64,000 nucleotides of DNA from Desulforapulum autotrophicum HRM2. GTDB taxonomy: Bacteria > Desulfobacterota > Desulfobacteria > Desulfobacterales > Desulfobacteraceae. The position numbers were made by a program, and so were the translations under genes. Under the pieces are notes generated by a model, which worked only from the letters and a program-made list of their open reading frames with translations, had not been told where the DNA came from and searched no databases. Shown here in pieces: positions 54,298 to 63,975 of this stretch (within the stretch, counting starts at the first letter, position 1; every line of letters starts with the position of its first letter). The stretch is taken from positions 4,782,001 to 4,846,000 of the forward strand of contig NC_012108.1 of assembly GCF_000020365.1 (NCBI RefSeq), in the 5' to 3' direction.

Positions 54298-54762
54298 TTA
54301 TTTTCCAATCTTACCCGTGATATGTTCGATTTCAATTTTAAACACCCGGGTCTTGTGCTTTGAATTATCGATATATTTTTTCCCGGCTTCCAGGTAATTG
54401 CTTGAAAAGCGTTGAACAAGGGCCACAAGCCCCTCCTCCTTTTCCCGGTCAAGGAGTTCCACGACTCTGCCAAAGATAACCACGCTTTTATACAGGGTAT
54501 CGAACTTTTGGGGGACAATCTCAGATCCATGAATCACACAGAACGAAACCCTGTCATTGTGGGCGATATTATCCAGCTTATGGCCTGATTTTCCACAGTG
54601 AAAAATAACGGCACCACCATGGTAAACGAAATTGAGGGGTACGGCATAGGGGTACCCGTCTGCACCAATGGTTGCCAGAACGCCCTCTTCTGCCTGCTTT
54701 AAAAGATCAAGGGTATCACCCGGGGAAAGCTGTTTTTCCCCTCTTGTCATCGGTTTGAACAT
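54298..54762 (-). CDS. NimA-like / PNPOx-family flavin-binding protein
   Basis: 154 residues with LLKQAEEGVLATIGADGYPY then AVPLNFVYHGGAVIFHC, and VSFCVIHGSEIVPQKFDTLY, typical of nitroimidazole-resistance-like (NimA) PNPOx-fold proteins. The start overlaps the ftcD stop by one base (TGATG), so it is the third gene of the hutI-ftcD unit. Function is unknown. Confidence 0.82.
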   Translation of the reverse strand: MFKPMTRGEKQLSPGDTLDLLKQAEEGVLATIGADGYPYAVPLNFVYHGGAVIFHCGKSGHKLDNIAHNDRVSFCVIHGSEIVPQKFDTLYKSVVIFGRVVELLDREKEEGLVALVQRFSSNYLEAGKKYIDNSKHKTRVFKIEIEHITGKIGK

Positions 54763-56405
54763 CAGCGTTTTTCCCTTAAAAATGTTGTCTGAATATTGTC
54801 CAAGATTTCAAGCACCTGGCGGCATTTAATCCTGGCGCGAGTTTCAATGGCCCTGGCTTCGGTCATAATCTCGTCTTTAAAGGCCGGGTCAATGACATCG
54901 GCCATGTTGATCACAACGTTCTGGAAAGCCCCCCATATACCGGTCTCAAGGGCCTTTGCCCCCACCTGGACATCGGAGATGGACGCAGGGTTTCCATATT
55001 TTGCCACCTCACACAGGGCATCCCAGGCCCTGTCACCATGGCGCATGACGGCCATGGGCACCTGGATGGCTGTTTTCAGCCCGGCCTGCATCCTGGCCAT
55101 GCGGACCGCTTGTTCTTCCGGGGTGTCCCGGGGCATTCTCACCCCTTCCATGTAGTCGTTAAAGGCCGAGGTGTCGGCATCAATCATGGGAATAAGGCTT
55201 CGGGTCAGTTCATGGAGCACGGGGATGCTCTTCTGCATCTGGGGTTCCACCGTTTCAAACTTTCTTACACCCTGGGTGAGCTTAGCCACCATGGCGCCAA
55301 GGGCCGTACCAATGGCCGCAATGGCCACAGAGGCCGATCCGCCGCCGGGAGCTGAGGTCCGGGCCGAGATCTCCTCGATAAACCTGCGAACACTCAGACC
55401 TGCCAGGGGTTCGTCCGGGGGGTCAGCCACGATGTATTCAATGATCTTTTTTTCGGACACAAACGGTGCCACGGAGTTGAGCCCCATGCGCTCTATGACC
55501 AGGCGAATCCTGGACCGCTCTTCATAGAGGAACAACCCCTCCTTTTCAATGTAATAGTCCGCCGCCATGAGAATCGATTCCAGGGGAACGATACCAACAA
55601 TCTCAGAACCTGCAACGGCAACATGCAGGGCCTCGGCCTCCCTTTTAACCTCTTCGAACAGCAGATGGATGGGGGTGACCCTGTAATTGTTAAGATTCAC
55701 CGTTACCTGGGCCATGCCATACTCGTCCACAAACCAGCCCATTCCCTTAACATCCCGAAGCCTACCAGGCTGGTCCTCCCCCCGGCCGGCTTCCCTTAAA
55801 TTAAGGGCAATACGGTGGGCCTGGTTGGGGGTTCCCAGGATGTTGACGTTGTAGGCAATGAGAAAATTACGGGCACCCGTGGCCGTTGCCCCCCAGGCCG
55901 GCACAAACTCGGCCGGCCCAAAGTCCGGTTTCCACCGGGGATCTTTTAACCGTTCGGCCAGTCCCTCATATTCCCCCTGGCGGATGTCAGGTAGCCGCCG
56001 CCGGTAATCCCCGGCTGCAGATTCCTCATAGAGAAACACCGGGACCTTCAGCTCCTGTGAGGCTTTTCGGGCAAAGGCTTTTGATACGGCCACACATTCG
56101 TCCATGGTCACATTGGCCACGGGAATAAAGGGACAGACATCCAAGGCACCAAACCTGGGGTGCTTCCCCCTGTGCCTTGTCATATCGATTTTTTTTCTTG
56201 CCACCCGGGCTGCCGCAAGGGCACCCTGGACAACAGCATCAGGATCTCCCACAAAGGTATAGACCGTCCGATGGGTGGCGTATCCCGAATCCACATCCAG
56301 GAGGGTACAGCCTTCCGTGGCCCGGACGGCATCGGCAATGGCATTAATCACGCCGCTGTCCCGGCCCTCTGAAAAATTGGGCACACACTCGACTATCTTT
56401 TTCAT
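54762..56405 (-). CDS. ftcD: Glutamate formimidoyltransferase / formimidoyl-THF cyclodeaminase
   Basis: About 547 residues, bifunctional. The N-terminal transferase domain (1-~330) begins KKIVECVPNFSEGRDSGVIN and has RHRGKHPRFGALDVCPFIPV; the C-terminal cyclodeaminase domain (about 345-530) has SARTSAPGGGSASVAIAAIG and VRMPRDTPEEQAVRMARMQ. It moves the formimino group from formiminoglutamate to tetrahydrofolate and then deaminates it. It follows hutI by 14 bases; GTG at 56408 is an alternative start. Confidence 0.93.
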   Translation of the reverse strand: MKKIVECVPNFSEGRDSGVINAIADAVRATEGCTLLDVDSGYATHRTVYTFVGDPDAVVQGALAAARVARKKIDMTRHRGKHPRFGALDVCPFIPVANVTMDECVAVSKAFARKASQELKVPVFLYEESAAGDYRRRLPDIRQGEYEGLAERLKDPRWKPDFGPAEFVPAWGATATGARNFLIAYNVNILGTPNQAHRIALNLREAGRGEDQPGRLRDVKGMGWFVDEYGMAQVTVNLNNYRVTPIHLLFEEVKREAEALHVAVAGSEIVGIVPLESILMAADYYIEKEGLFLYEERSRIRLVIERMGLNSVAPFVSEKKIIEYIVADPPDEPLAGLSVRRFIEEISARTSAPGGGSASVAIAAIGTALGAMVAKLTQGVRKFETVEPQMQKSIPVLHELTRSLIPMIDADTSAFNDYMEGVRMPRDTPEEQAVRMARMQAGLKTAIQVPMAVMRHGDRAWDALCEVAKYGNPASISDVQVGAKALETGIWGAFQNVVINMADVIDPAFKDEIMTEARAIETRARIKCRQVLEILDNIQTTFLREKR

Positions 56406-56419
56406 CACTCGTCCCAGCC

Positions 56420-57670
56420 CTATGCTTTTGAAAAAACGATATTTCCCTGTTTAACCACCTTTTCAACGATATTCATCCCCACATGGTAGGGCAGAAACCG
56501 GTAGGAAGGATATTCAAGAATCACAAGGTCTCCGTGCTTACCGACATCGATGCTCCCGATGGTATCGGCACGGTTCAGGGCTGCGGCCCCGTTGATGGTC
56601 AGGGCAGTGACAGCCTCTTCCGTTGCCATACCCATGTACAGGGTTGCCAGGGCAAACATCAATGGAATGGAGTTTGAAAAGCAGGACCCCGGGTTAAAAT
56701 CCGTTGCAAGGGCAACAGCACACCCCTGATCAATCATGAAACGGGCCCGGGCATAGGGCTCCTTCAGGCTGAATGCCGTGCCCGGCAAAAGCGTTGCCAC
56801 AACACCTGCCCTGGCCATGGCAAGAATCCCCTGGTCAGACGCCTGGAGAAGATGGTCCGCAGAAACGGCCTTTAACCGCGCACTGAGCTCGGCACCCCCC
56901 AGCTGAACCATTTCGTCGGCATGTATCTTGGCCCCCATCCCAAGGGTTTTTGCCTGCATGAGGAGTCGTTCCGCCTGGTCCACGGAAAAAACATTCTTCT
57001 CGCAGAAAACATCACAGAATTGAGCCAGCCCCCGTTCTGCAACCTCGTCAAGCATCTCCACCACAAGATCAATAAAAGCGTCTTTCCGCCCCTTGAATTC
57101 GGCAGGCGTGGCATGGGCACCAAGAAAGGTGACCGCAACATCCACAGGGTGTATCCGATTCAGGGCCTGCATCACTTCAAGCTGTTTGATCTCCGTGTCA
57201 TGGTCAAGGCCATAGCCACTCTTACCCTCCACCGTTGTGACGCCAAACGCGAGCATGGTATCCAGTCTTTTCAGACCCAGGGAGATCAGGGTATCTTTTC
57301 CGGCCCTTCGTGTAGCCTTGACCGTGTTGGCAATCCCCCCCCCCCGGCGCATGATATCCATGTAGCTGTCACCCCTGAGCCGCCAGGCAAACTCATCCGG
57401 CCGGTATCCGGCAAACACGAAGTGGGTGTGGGAATCAACAAATCCAGGCAATACCGACTTGCCAGCCGCATCAACAATGTCAAACCCCTCCGTGTTGAAC
57501 CCAGTCAGGAGGTCGTCGGAATCACCCACAGCGGTTATCATACCCTTCTCAACGATCACGGCCCCGTTTTCAATGATACCAAGTTCGGACATTTCCGCTC
57601 CCTGCTTTGCCCTGAACCCACTGCAGGTCACCAGCTGGGATGCATTTTTTATGATTAGGTTTCCCCGCAT
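56420..57670 (-). CDS. hutI: Imidazolonepropionase
   Basis: 416 residues, amidohydrolase fold: SVLPGFVDSHTHFVFAGYRP (metal HxH), GVTTVEGKSGYGLD, FLGAHATPAEF, IHADEM and LATDFNPGSC. It hydrolyses imidazolonepropionate in histidine breakdown. AGGAGG lies just before the ATG at 57670. The histidase and urocanase genes are not in the window. Confidence 0.94.
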   Translation of the reverse strand: MRGNLIIKNASQLVTCSGFRAKQGAEMSELGIIENGAVIVEKGMITAVGDSDDLLTGFNTEGFDIVDAAGKSVLPGFVDSHTHFVFAGYRPDEFAWRLRGDSYMDIMRRGGGIANTVKATRRAGKDTLISLGLKRLDTMLAFGVTTVEGKSGYGLDHDTEIKQLEVMQALNRIHPVDVAVTFLGAHATPAEFKGRKDAFIDLVVEMLDEVAERGLAQFCDVFCEKNVFSVDQAERLLMQAKTLGMGAKIHADEMVQLGGAELSARLKAVSADHLLQASDQGILAMARAGVVATLLPGTAFSLKEPYARARFMIDQGCAVALATDFNPGSCFSNSIPLMFALATLYMGMATEEAVTALTINGAAALNRADTIGSIDVGKHGDLVILEYPSYRFLPYHVGMNIVEKVVKQGNIVFSKA

Positions 57671-57812
57671 TTTTCCTCCTGGTCTCTTTTTTTGGACACT
57701 GCAAATTTTACCCATGTTTAACCCCTTGGGGTTTAATCATACTCCAAAGGGTTTTACAATGGTGAAAAAAAACCATCCTTTTCAGCCATGGGATAAATTA
57801 AAGTATACTTTA

Positions 57813-57890
57813 CTCAACTTACAGGATTGGCTGTTTACATGGAGGTCAGGCTTGCATTATTGCACTTTTTTTAGGCGTAGAAAGGGGCTG
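57813..57890 (+). repeat. MITE-like element, copy D (truncated)
   Basis: Begins CTCAACTTACAGG and carries GGCTGTTTACATGG, GGCTTGCATTATTGCAC as in copies A and C, then stops after about 78 bp just before the end of the YigZ-like gene. The right end and the second inverted repeat are missing, so it is a decayed copy. Confidence 0.75.
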
Positions 57891-57896
57891 GGACCA

Positions 57897-58544
57897 TCAG
57901 CTAACCAGGACAATCTTTCCGGCAGCCACGTATCCGTCGAGCAACTCCTGAACATTGGACCAGCTTGACTCCTCAACCCCAAGGGTATGGGTAACATCTT
58001 CAGTGTAAACCGTATCCAAAACCGTCACACGGTGGGCCTTCAAAAGATGAAGAAAGGTGTCGTTAAAGGTGTAGGGAACCTTGACCACATATTGCTTACA
58101 CCGGACAAGCCGTGTCAGGGATGCCGAATCAACCACAGCCTGGACAGCCCCGGCATAGGCCTGGATCAACCCTTTTATACCAAGCTTTACCCCACCGAAA
58201 TAACGGGTCACAACAGCAGCCACCTGGGTGAGTCCGTTTGACTCAAGGGCATTGAGCATGGGCCGCCCGGCCGTACCCGAAGGCTCTCCATTGTCCGAAC
58301 TGTGGCTCATCTCAGCCTTTTCCCCCACACGATAGGCCCAGCAATTATGGGTGGCCTGGCGGTGCTCCAACGAGATGGCAGAAATAAACGCCTTGGCATC
58401 TTCAACGGTGGTGACAGGTTCCAGTGCACAGATAAACTCGGACCGCTTAATTTTTACCGATAGGGTTCTGCCCCGGTCAATAGAATAAAAATCATCCGGA
58501 CCAGGGGTTGTTTCTGCACCCGTTGCACTATTCTTATCAGACAC
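57897..58544 (-). CDS. yigZ: YigZ/IMPACT-family protein
   Basis: 215 residues. The N-terminal domain has KRSEFICALEPVTTVEDAKA, HRQATHNCWAYRV and SDNGEPSGTAGRPML, the IMPACT family signature; then RYFGGVKLGIKGLIQAYAGA. The C-terminal domain is a ferredoxin-like fold. It probably acts in translation control. GTG at 58544 is used as start. It ends next to the truncated MITE copy D. Confidence 0.9.
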   Translation of the reverse strand: MSDKNSATGAETTPGPDDFYSIDRGRTLSVKIKRSEFICALEPVTTVEDAKAFISAISLEHRQATHNCWAYRVGEKAEMSHSSDNGEPSGTAGRPMLNALESNGLTQVAAVVTRYFGGVKLGIKGLIQAYAGAVQAVVDSASLTRLVRCKQYVVKVPYTFNDTFLHLLKAHRVTVLDTVYTEDVTHTLGVEESSWSNVQELLDGYVAAGKIVLVS

Positions 58545-58703
58545 GTTTCAATCGATTCTCCTGTGGTTGTACCAACACATGGGGTCAACCCCACTGTTTG
58601 TGTCGACCTGTAAAAATAGAAAAATTTACAAAAAACCACAACCCCCTATTTGTATATTTGACAAAACCTTTATACAGCCCCATCTTTCTTTATCTGATTT
58701 TAT

Positions 58704-58885
58704 ATGAAACGCCCACCGAGGCATTGCAAACCAGGGCGTTCCATTGTTCGTTGTGGCCAAGAGCCCATACCCTGCTTTGACCATGACGGTTTCATATGAA
58801 ACACCCACCAAAGCATCACCGATGGAGGCGTTTCCAATTTCGTTGAGGCCGGAGTCATACCTCGCTCCGGCCGTGCCGGTGATAT
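58704..58885 (+). repeat. Two tandem family S units upstream of copA
   Basis: Unit 1 (58704-58794) ATGAAACGCCCACCGAGGCA to ATGACGGTTTCAT; unit 2 (58795-58885) ATGAAACACCCACCAAAGCA to CTCGCTCCGGCCGTGCCGG, TGATATGAAA. The two are head to tail. Unit 2 ends about 20 bases before the copper ATPase start, directly before its ribosome site AAAAGGAGG, so it must lie in the leader of the copA transcript. Confidence 0.8.
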
Positions 58886-58905
58886 GAAAAAAAAGGAGGG
58901 TACCC

Positions 58906-61386
58906 ATGGTTTGTGTTAAGAATATTCACGTATCTGGAATGAGCTGCGGACATTGCGTCAACAGCGTAACCCAGACCCTGGAAGCCATACAGGGCGTAAG
59001 TTCGGCAAGGGTCTCCCTTGAAGATTCAACGGCTGAAGTGACCTTTGACCAGGAGGCCGTTGACCTTGAAACTTTAAAGGCCGCCATCAGGGAAAAGGGG
59101 TTTGGCACTGAAGCACCCTCGCCAATCAATAACAAGCCGTTTACCATTATTGCCCCGAAAAACGTTGAACCGCCCTTTGCCCGGCAAAGACAGCCGGTTG
59201 AAACAAGCTTTAAAATTGAGGGTATGTCCTGTGCCAACTGTTCCAACACCATAGAAAAAACCCTTAAAAAATCCAAGGGCATAGAAAAGGTCTCGATCAA
59301 TTTCTCCATGGAAAAGGGATTTGTAACCTATGACCCAAGCCTGGTGGATGAGCAGGGCATCTTTGAAATCGTCCAGCGGGCAGGTTATACTGCCTTCAGC
59401 CAGGAAGAAAAAAGAACAGAGGATTCTCCCATTGCCCAGAAAGAGCGATTCCGGTTTATTTTTGCAGCAAGCCTGACCATCCCCCTGGTCTTTCTCATGT
59501 ACACCATGCCCTTTGGCCATGCCAACACCAACTATTCCATGGGCCTGCTTGCCACCCTGGTAATGGTTGTGTCTGGCCGCACCTTTTACGAGGGTGCCTT
59601 TCATTCCCTGAAAAACCGTTCGGCAAACATGGATGTCCTCATCGCCCTTGGCATCTCTGCTGCCTATTTTTACAGCCTTTTTTCTTTGCTCGTCCTTGAC
59701 CCCGCGGCCCATACCTTTTTTGACAGTGCAGCCATGCTCATCACCTTTATCCTGCTGGGCAAAATGATCGAGGCCAAGGCCAAGGGTCAAACAGGCGAGG
59801 CCCTTGAAAAACTCATCTCCCTTGGGGCTGACAGGGCAAGGATCCTAGTCAACGGCAGCGAACACATGGTCAAGGCGTCCGAGATAAAAAAAGGCGATTT
59901 TTTTTCCGTCCGGCCCGGAGAAACCATTCCGGTTGACGGTGAAATCGTCGAGGGAACCACCACCATTGACGAATCCATGATCACTGGCGAAGCCATTCCT
60001 GCGGACAAGATCAAGGGCGACCCGGTAACCGGGGCCACCATCAACCAGACAGGTGCCATCACAGCCAGGGCCGTTCGAGTGGGCAAAGAAACCATGCTCG
60101 CAAGGATTGTCAAGATGGTTGAGGAGGCCCAGGCAGACAAGGCCCCGATCCAGAGACTTGCCGACACCGTGTCCAACTACTTTGTCCCGGTGGTGGTCAT
60201 TGCCGCCATCCTCACCTTTATTGTCTGGAACTTTGTTGTTGAATATCCGCCGCCCTTGGGTATCACCCGGTTTCTCTTTGCCTTTCAGCTGATGATCGCG
60301 GTACTGGTTGTGGCCTGCCCCTGCGCCCTTGGCCTTGCCACCCCCACGGCCATAATGGTGGCAAGCGGTGTGGGTCTTAAAAGGGGAATCCTTTTTAAAC
60401 GGGCCTCAGTGCTTGAAAATATCTCCCAGCTGGATGTGATTCTGTTTGACAAAACCGGCACCCTCACAAAGGGCAGCCCCAGGGTCTCGGCCATTTACCC
60501 CATGGACCATGGATCTGAACACCAGGTGCTTAAAATAGCGGCATCCCTGGGGGCCGCATCAATCCATCCCCTGGCCCACGCAATTGTTAAAAAGGCCGAA
60601 CAGGCGGGTGTCTCCATGGAAAAAATCTCAAATCAACGGGAAATCCCCGGACACGGCTCAACGGGCGAACTTGACGGCAGACCGGTCATGCTTGGCAACC
60701 TCAAACTGCAACCCCAGGGAAGCTTTCTTTCAGAAGAGGCCGCAGCAGCCGGTCAGCAGATTTCAGATACCGGAGATTCTTCGGTGTATGTATGGCAGGA
60801 CAATACCATGAAGGGCATCATCTCCCTGGCTGATGAAATCAAGGCCGATTCAAAAGAGGCCATGGCAAGACTCCACGCCCTTGGCATCAAAACAGCCCTT
60901 GTCTCTGGGGACAATAAAAAGGCGGCAAAGCGTGTGGCTCAGATCGTCGGAATTGATGAAGTCGAAGCCGAGGTGCTACCCGGTGACAAGAGTCGGATCG
61001 TCAAAAAATGGCAGGAACGGGGTTACCGGGTCGCCATGGCAGGAGACGGCATCAACGATGCCCCGGCCCTTGCCCAGGCAGACATCGGCATTGCCGTGGG
61101 TTCAGGAACGGACATTGCCAAGGAGACCGGGGACGTAATCTTGGTCAACAACTCCCTTTTAGACGTTGAACGGGCCATTGGGCTCGGACGAAAGACCCTC
61201 AAGACCATACGCATCAATTTCTTCTGGGCCTTTTTCTACAACCTGCTCATGATACCGGTTGCAGCCGGCCTTGCCTACCCTGCCCTGGGGCTGGTTCTCA
61301 AACCTGAATGGGCCTGCATTGCCATGTGGCTGTCTTCACTTACGGTTGTGGGAAATTCCCTGCTCTTGAAAAGATACCGGTTTTAA
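58906..61386 (+). CDS. copA: Copper-exporting P1B-type ATPase
   Basis: 826 residues. Two heavy-metal-associated domains: GMSCGHC (Cys14, Cys17) and GMSCANC (Cys109, Cys112). The transmembrane CPC motif is [16 protein letters not shown]; the catalytic DKTGTLTKG and the HP motif [12 protein letters not shown] follow. NN in ITSPVNNSLLD-like [10 protein letters not shown] and the MxxSS motif [12 protein letters not shown] match Cu(I) pumps (subtype 1B-1). It exports Cu(I). Start has AAAAGGAGGG. Preceded by two family S repeats. Confidence 0.94.
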   Translation: MVCVKNIHVSGMSCGHCVNSVTQTLEAIQGVSSARVSLEDSTAEVTFDQEAVDLETLKAAIREKGFGTEAPSPINNKPFTIIAPKNVEPPFARQRQPVETSFKIEGMSCANCSNTIEKTLKKSKGIEKVSINFSMEKGFVTYDPSLVDEQGIFEIVQRAGYTAFSQEEKRTEDSPIAQKERFRFIFAASLTIPLVFLMYTMPFGHANTNYSMGLLATLVMVVSGRTFYEGAFHSLKNRSANMDVLIALGISAAYFYSLFSLLVLDPAAHTFFDSAAMLITFILLGKMIEAKAKGQTGEALEKLISLGADRARILVNGSEHMVKASEIKKGDFFSVRPGETIPVDGEIVEGTTTIDESMITGEAIPADKIKGDPVTGATINQTGAITARAVRVGKETMLARIVKMVEEAQADKAPIQRLADTVSNYFVPVVVIAAILTFIVWNFVVEYPPPLGITRFLFAFQLMIAVLVVACPCALGLATPTAIMVASGVGLKRGILFKRASVLENISQLDVILFDKTGTLTKGSPRVSAIYPMDHGSEHQVLKIAASLGAASIHPLAHAIVKKAEQAGVSMEKISNQREIPGHGSTGELDGRPVMLGNLKLQPQGSFLSEEAAAAGQQISDTGDSSVYVWQDNTMKGIISLADEIKADSKEAMARLHALGIKTALVSGDNKKAAKRVAQIVGIDEVEAEVLPGDKSRIVKKWQERGYRVAMAGDGINDAPALAQADIGIAVGSGTDIAKETGDVILVNNSLLDVERAIGLGRKTLKTIRINFFWAFFYNLLMIPVAAGLAYPALGLVLKPEWACIAMWLSSLTVVGNSLLLKRYRF

Positions 61387-62031
61387 ACACGGGTCACAAT
61401 CCGCCGATATTTGCCGCAGACCCCCGGGTCTGTTGGGCCTTTTCCTATGACTTCAACTGGCAGAATTTCCCGGCATGGACAAATAATTCAGGTGAAACAG
61501 GTGAAAAGGACCTTGACAGCGACCAATATTTCTGGTTAAATATATCCAATTTTTTTAAAAGCGTAATTTATACCTATATTAAAACGCTTGCTATTCTTCA
61601 AAATTAAACTGCAATTCAGCCCACATTAAAACGCTTGCCTATTCTTCATAATTGAACCTCCATTCAGCCTATATTGATCCCCGATAAAGGATAACAATAA
61701 CCAGGATTTTTTTTCAACATCCCATGGCAATGGTTTATCCGGGTTAAAATATCATGTGACAAACCCGCTTACGATTTAAGCCAGGGCTGAAAAATCATGG
61801 TAATATCCGACACCTTGATGATCAGAGTGTTGCAAAAGACAGGTAACACTGCACAAGAAAACCCATCACTTCCACTTGAAACGTTACCAAACGGCCATAA
61901 GTAACAAAAAGGGGGTGGTACCAATGGATGTCATCATTTTGGAGTCTCGATACATTTGCTAGAAAAGCGCCGCTATTTAACGAAGAAACCTTGGATAGAT
62001 TATTGAAACTTTAAACCATCGGAGGTTAATC
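61387..62031. other. Intergenic region after copA with tandem direct repeat and weak terminator
   Basis: CAGACC (61417-61422) and GGTCTG (61427-61432) make a 6-bp hairpin followed by TTGGGCCTTTT, a weak candidate terminator of copA. A direct repeat of about 47 bases occurs twice head to tail: ATATTAAAACGCTTGCTATT at 61576 and ACATTAAAACGCTTGCCTAT at 61622-61671. The rest holds no gene. Start codon and GGAGG of the next gene lie at the end. Confidence 0.6.
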
Positions 62032-62964
62032 ATGGCAGCAGAAGTGTTTAATATTCAGCTGGCAAAAGTGCAGGAAGCTAAAAAGGCCAATGAAGAAAAA
62101 ATCCTTGCACTGCCAAAAATACAGGGCGTCGGCATCGGGTATAAGGATATAGGGGGAAAGGAGACAACCGATCTTTGCATAAAGGTTTATGTGGAGAAAA
62201 AACTTTCCAAAAAACAATTACCGGATGAAGAATTTGTGGCAGAAACCGCAGATGGTGTCAAGACAGACGTGGAGGAAGTCGACTGCATTGAAGCCCTCGC
62301 CTTTACCACCAGGATACGCCCAGTCAAGCCCGGCTATAGTATGGGACACTACAAGATAACCGCAGGAACCTTTGGCTGTCTTGTCAGAGATGTCTGTTCT
62401 CCCTGCCACATCCATATCCTCAGCAACAATCACGTTCTGGCTAATTCCAATGTTGCCAATATTGGTGATCCGATCCTGCAACCCGGCAGGGTGGATGGGG
62501 GGACATATCCGGCAGATATGGTTGCACGCCTGTCCAGGTTCATCCCAATCCGGTTCAACAATCCCACCTTCTATAATCTGGTGGATGCAGCCCTGGCAAG
62601 ACCCACTGACCAGCGAAACGTTATCGCTTCGGTGGTTGCACTGGGAATCCCAAAGGGAACGGTGGAAGCCGGTTTGGGGATGAATGTGATAAAAAGCGGG
62701 CGAACCACCCAGGTCACTGCCGGAAAGGTTACTGGTATTGATGTTACCGTCAGCGTTGGGTACGGAAGCGGCAGGGTCGGCTATTTCAGAAACCAGATTC
62801 TGACGACCAATATGTCCCAGGGGGGGGATTCAGGATCACTTCTCATCTCCAGTTCGGATAAAAAAGCAACTGGATTGCTTTTTGCCGGTTCAAGCAAGGT
62901 TACCATTCACAACAACATTGCCAATGTGCTGATGGCACTTGGCGTTGAGATTGTAACCGCCTGA
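62032..62964 (+). CDS. NAL1-like trypsin-fold serine protease (cytoplasmic)
   Basis: 310 residues. The catalytic triad can be seen as His in HILSNNHVLANS, Asp in YNLVDAALARPT and Ser in MSQGGDSGSLLISS, which is the order of chymotrypsin-fold proteases. An N-terminal segment KIQGVGIGYKDIGGKET is common in stand-alone NAL1-like proteases. There is no signal peptide, so it is probably cytoplasmic. GGAGG is 6 bases before the ATG. An unrecognised protein is encoded 30 bases downstream; both may act together. Confidence 0.83.
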   Translation: MAAEVFNIQLAKVQEAKKANEEKILALPKIQGVGIGYKDIGGKETTDLCIKVYVEKKLSKKQLPDEEFVAETADGVKTDVEEVDCIEALAFTTRIRPVKPGYSMGHYKITAGTFGCLVRDVCSPCHIHILSNNHVLANSNVANIGDPILQPGRVDGGTYPADMVARLSRFIPIRFNNPTFYNLVDAALARPTDQRNVIASVVALGIPKGTVEAGLGMNVIKSGRTTQVTAGKVTGIDVTVSVGYGSGRVGYFRNQILTTNMSQGGDSGSLLISSSDKKATGLLFAGSSKVTIHNNIANVLMALGVEIVTA

Positions 62965-62994
62965 AAAATGACCTTATAGGTAAGGAGAAAGATC

Positions 62995-63924
62995 ATGGAG
63001 AACATGAAAGAAGGATTACCCAATGGTGAATGGATAGAAAAAGAAGCCGCAAAAGGCCCGGAACTGGAATTTGTCCAGGACGAGCAGGCCATCGCAAACA
63101 TAGCAGAGGTCAACAAAAAAAATGAGGCTGAAATGTTGGATGTGACGTCTGCATTGAAAATAAAGGCTTCGGCGCTTGAAGATGAAAATAAAACAGAATC
63201 GGAATTTGCCACGACTCTTGCTGTCTCTGCAGAAGATGAACTCGCCAGTAAAGCCGAGATGGATGAGGTGGAGATCATCCAGCAGGTTCTGCTGGATGAA
63301 AGTATTGATAGTTTAACCGTTACGGGAAACGGTCCTGGCCGATATTATGACCACAACCCCTACAGGGGCTGGGGAAAGTACTATTGGCACAATGAAGGGG
63401 GAACAACCACGGGTAGTGCCAACTATAGCCTTTCAGCAAGAAAAATGTACCCCTACGCCCATGCCCGGGGGGACGGCTCAGGGATTTCAGATGACAACGA
63501 TGTGACCACTTGGACAAAGCTTTACTTTGCCTTCTGGCCTCGATACAATGGACATGTCCGTGCCTACGTTCCTTATTATACACGGGGGTGGTATCAGATC
63601 CGTTCAAATGACAAATGGTATAATTCAAAAGAAGCTGTGATAGACCTTGATTTCCATGTGCAGCTCTACCAGAATTTCTGGGGAGGATATGTCAAGGATG
63701 ATGTCTATCGTATCAAGGATGACAACATCAATCGAAACGGACGAATAGACTATAATCGCTCAATTTATTCCGGCAGCATTGCCATTGGCGTCAATAAATG
63801 GGTGATTGCCGAAGTTGCTGCCAGGGCGCGTGTCGAAACCGAAGGGAGCGGAACACTTGCCACCCTGAATTTCAGCTCTTCTGACTATATCTATGTTCCA
63901 TATGTGCGGTTTGACTTTTCCTAG
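62995..63924 (+). CDS. Unrecognised protein, acidic helical N-terminus and aromatic beta-rich C-terminus
   Basis: 309 residues. The first ~105 residues are charged and helical (EVNKKNEAEMLDVTSALKIK, ALEDENKTESEFATTLAVSA), the rest is rich in Tyr, Trp and Gly (YYDHNPYRGWGKYYWHNEGG, YDVYRIKDDNINRNGRIDYN-like stretch) and likely beta. No signal peptide, membrane segment or known domain. AAGGAG lies before the ATG. It follows the NAL1-like protease and is closed by a terminator. It could be its substrate or its regulator. Confidence 0.7.
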   Translation: MENMKEGLPNGEWIEKEAAKGPELEFVQDEQAIANIAEVNKKNEAEMLDVTSALKIKASALEDENKTESEFATTLAVSAEDELASKAEMDEVEIIQQVLLDESIDSLTVTGNGPGRYYDHNPYRGWGKYYWHNEGGTTTGSANYSLSARKMYPYAHARGDGSGISDDNDVTTWTKLYFAFWPRYNGHVRAYVPYYTRGWYQIRSNDKWYNSKEAVIDLDFHVQLYQNFWGGYVKDDVYRIKDDNINRNGRIDYNRSIYSGSIAIGVNKWVIAEVAARARVETEGSGTLATLNFSSSDYIYVPYVRFDFS

Positions 63925-63938
63925 TGGTATTATTTAAC

Positions 63939-63975
63939 GGGGCAGACGGCAATATTGTCTGCCCCTTAATTCTCT
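63939..63975 (+). terminator. Rho-independent terminator of protease/partner unit
   Basis: GGGGCAGAC (63939-63947) and GTCTGCCCC (63957-63965) form a perfect 9-bp stem with a 9-base loop followed by TTAATTCTCTT. It ends the two-gene unit 15 bases after the stop. An AAAAGGAG at the window edge suggests a further gene beyond it. Confidence 0.85.
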
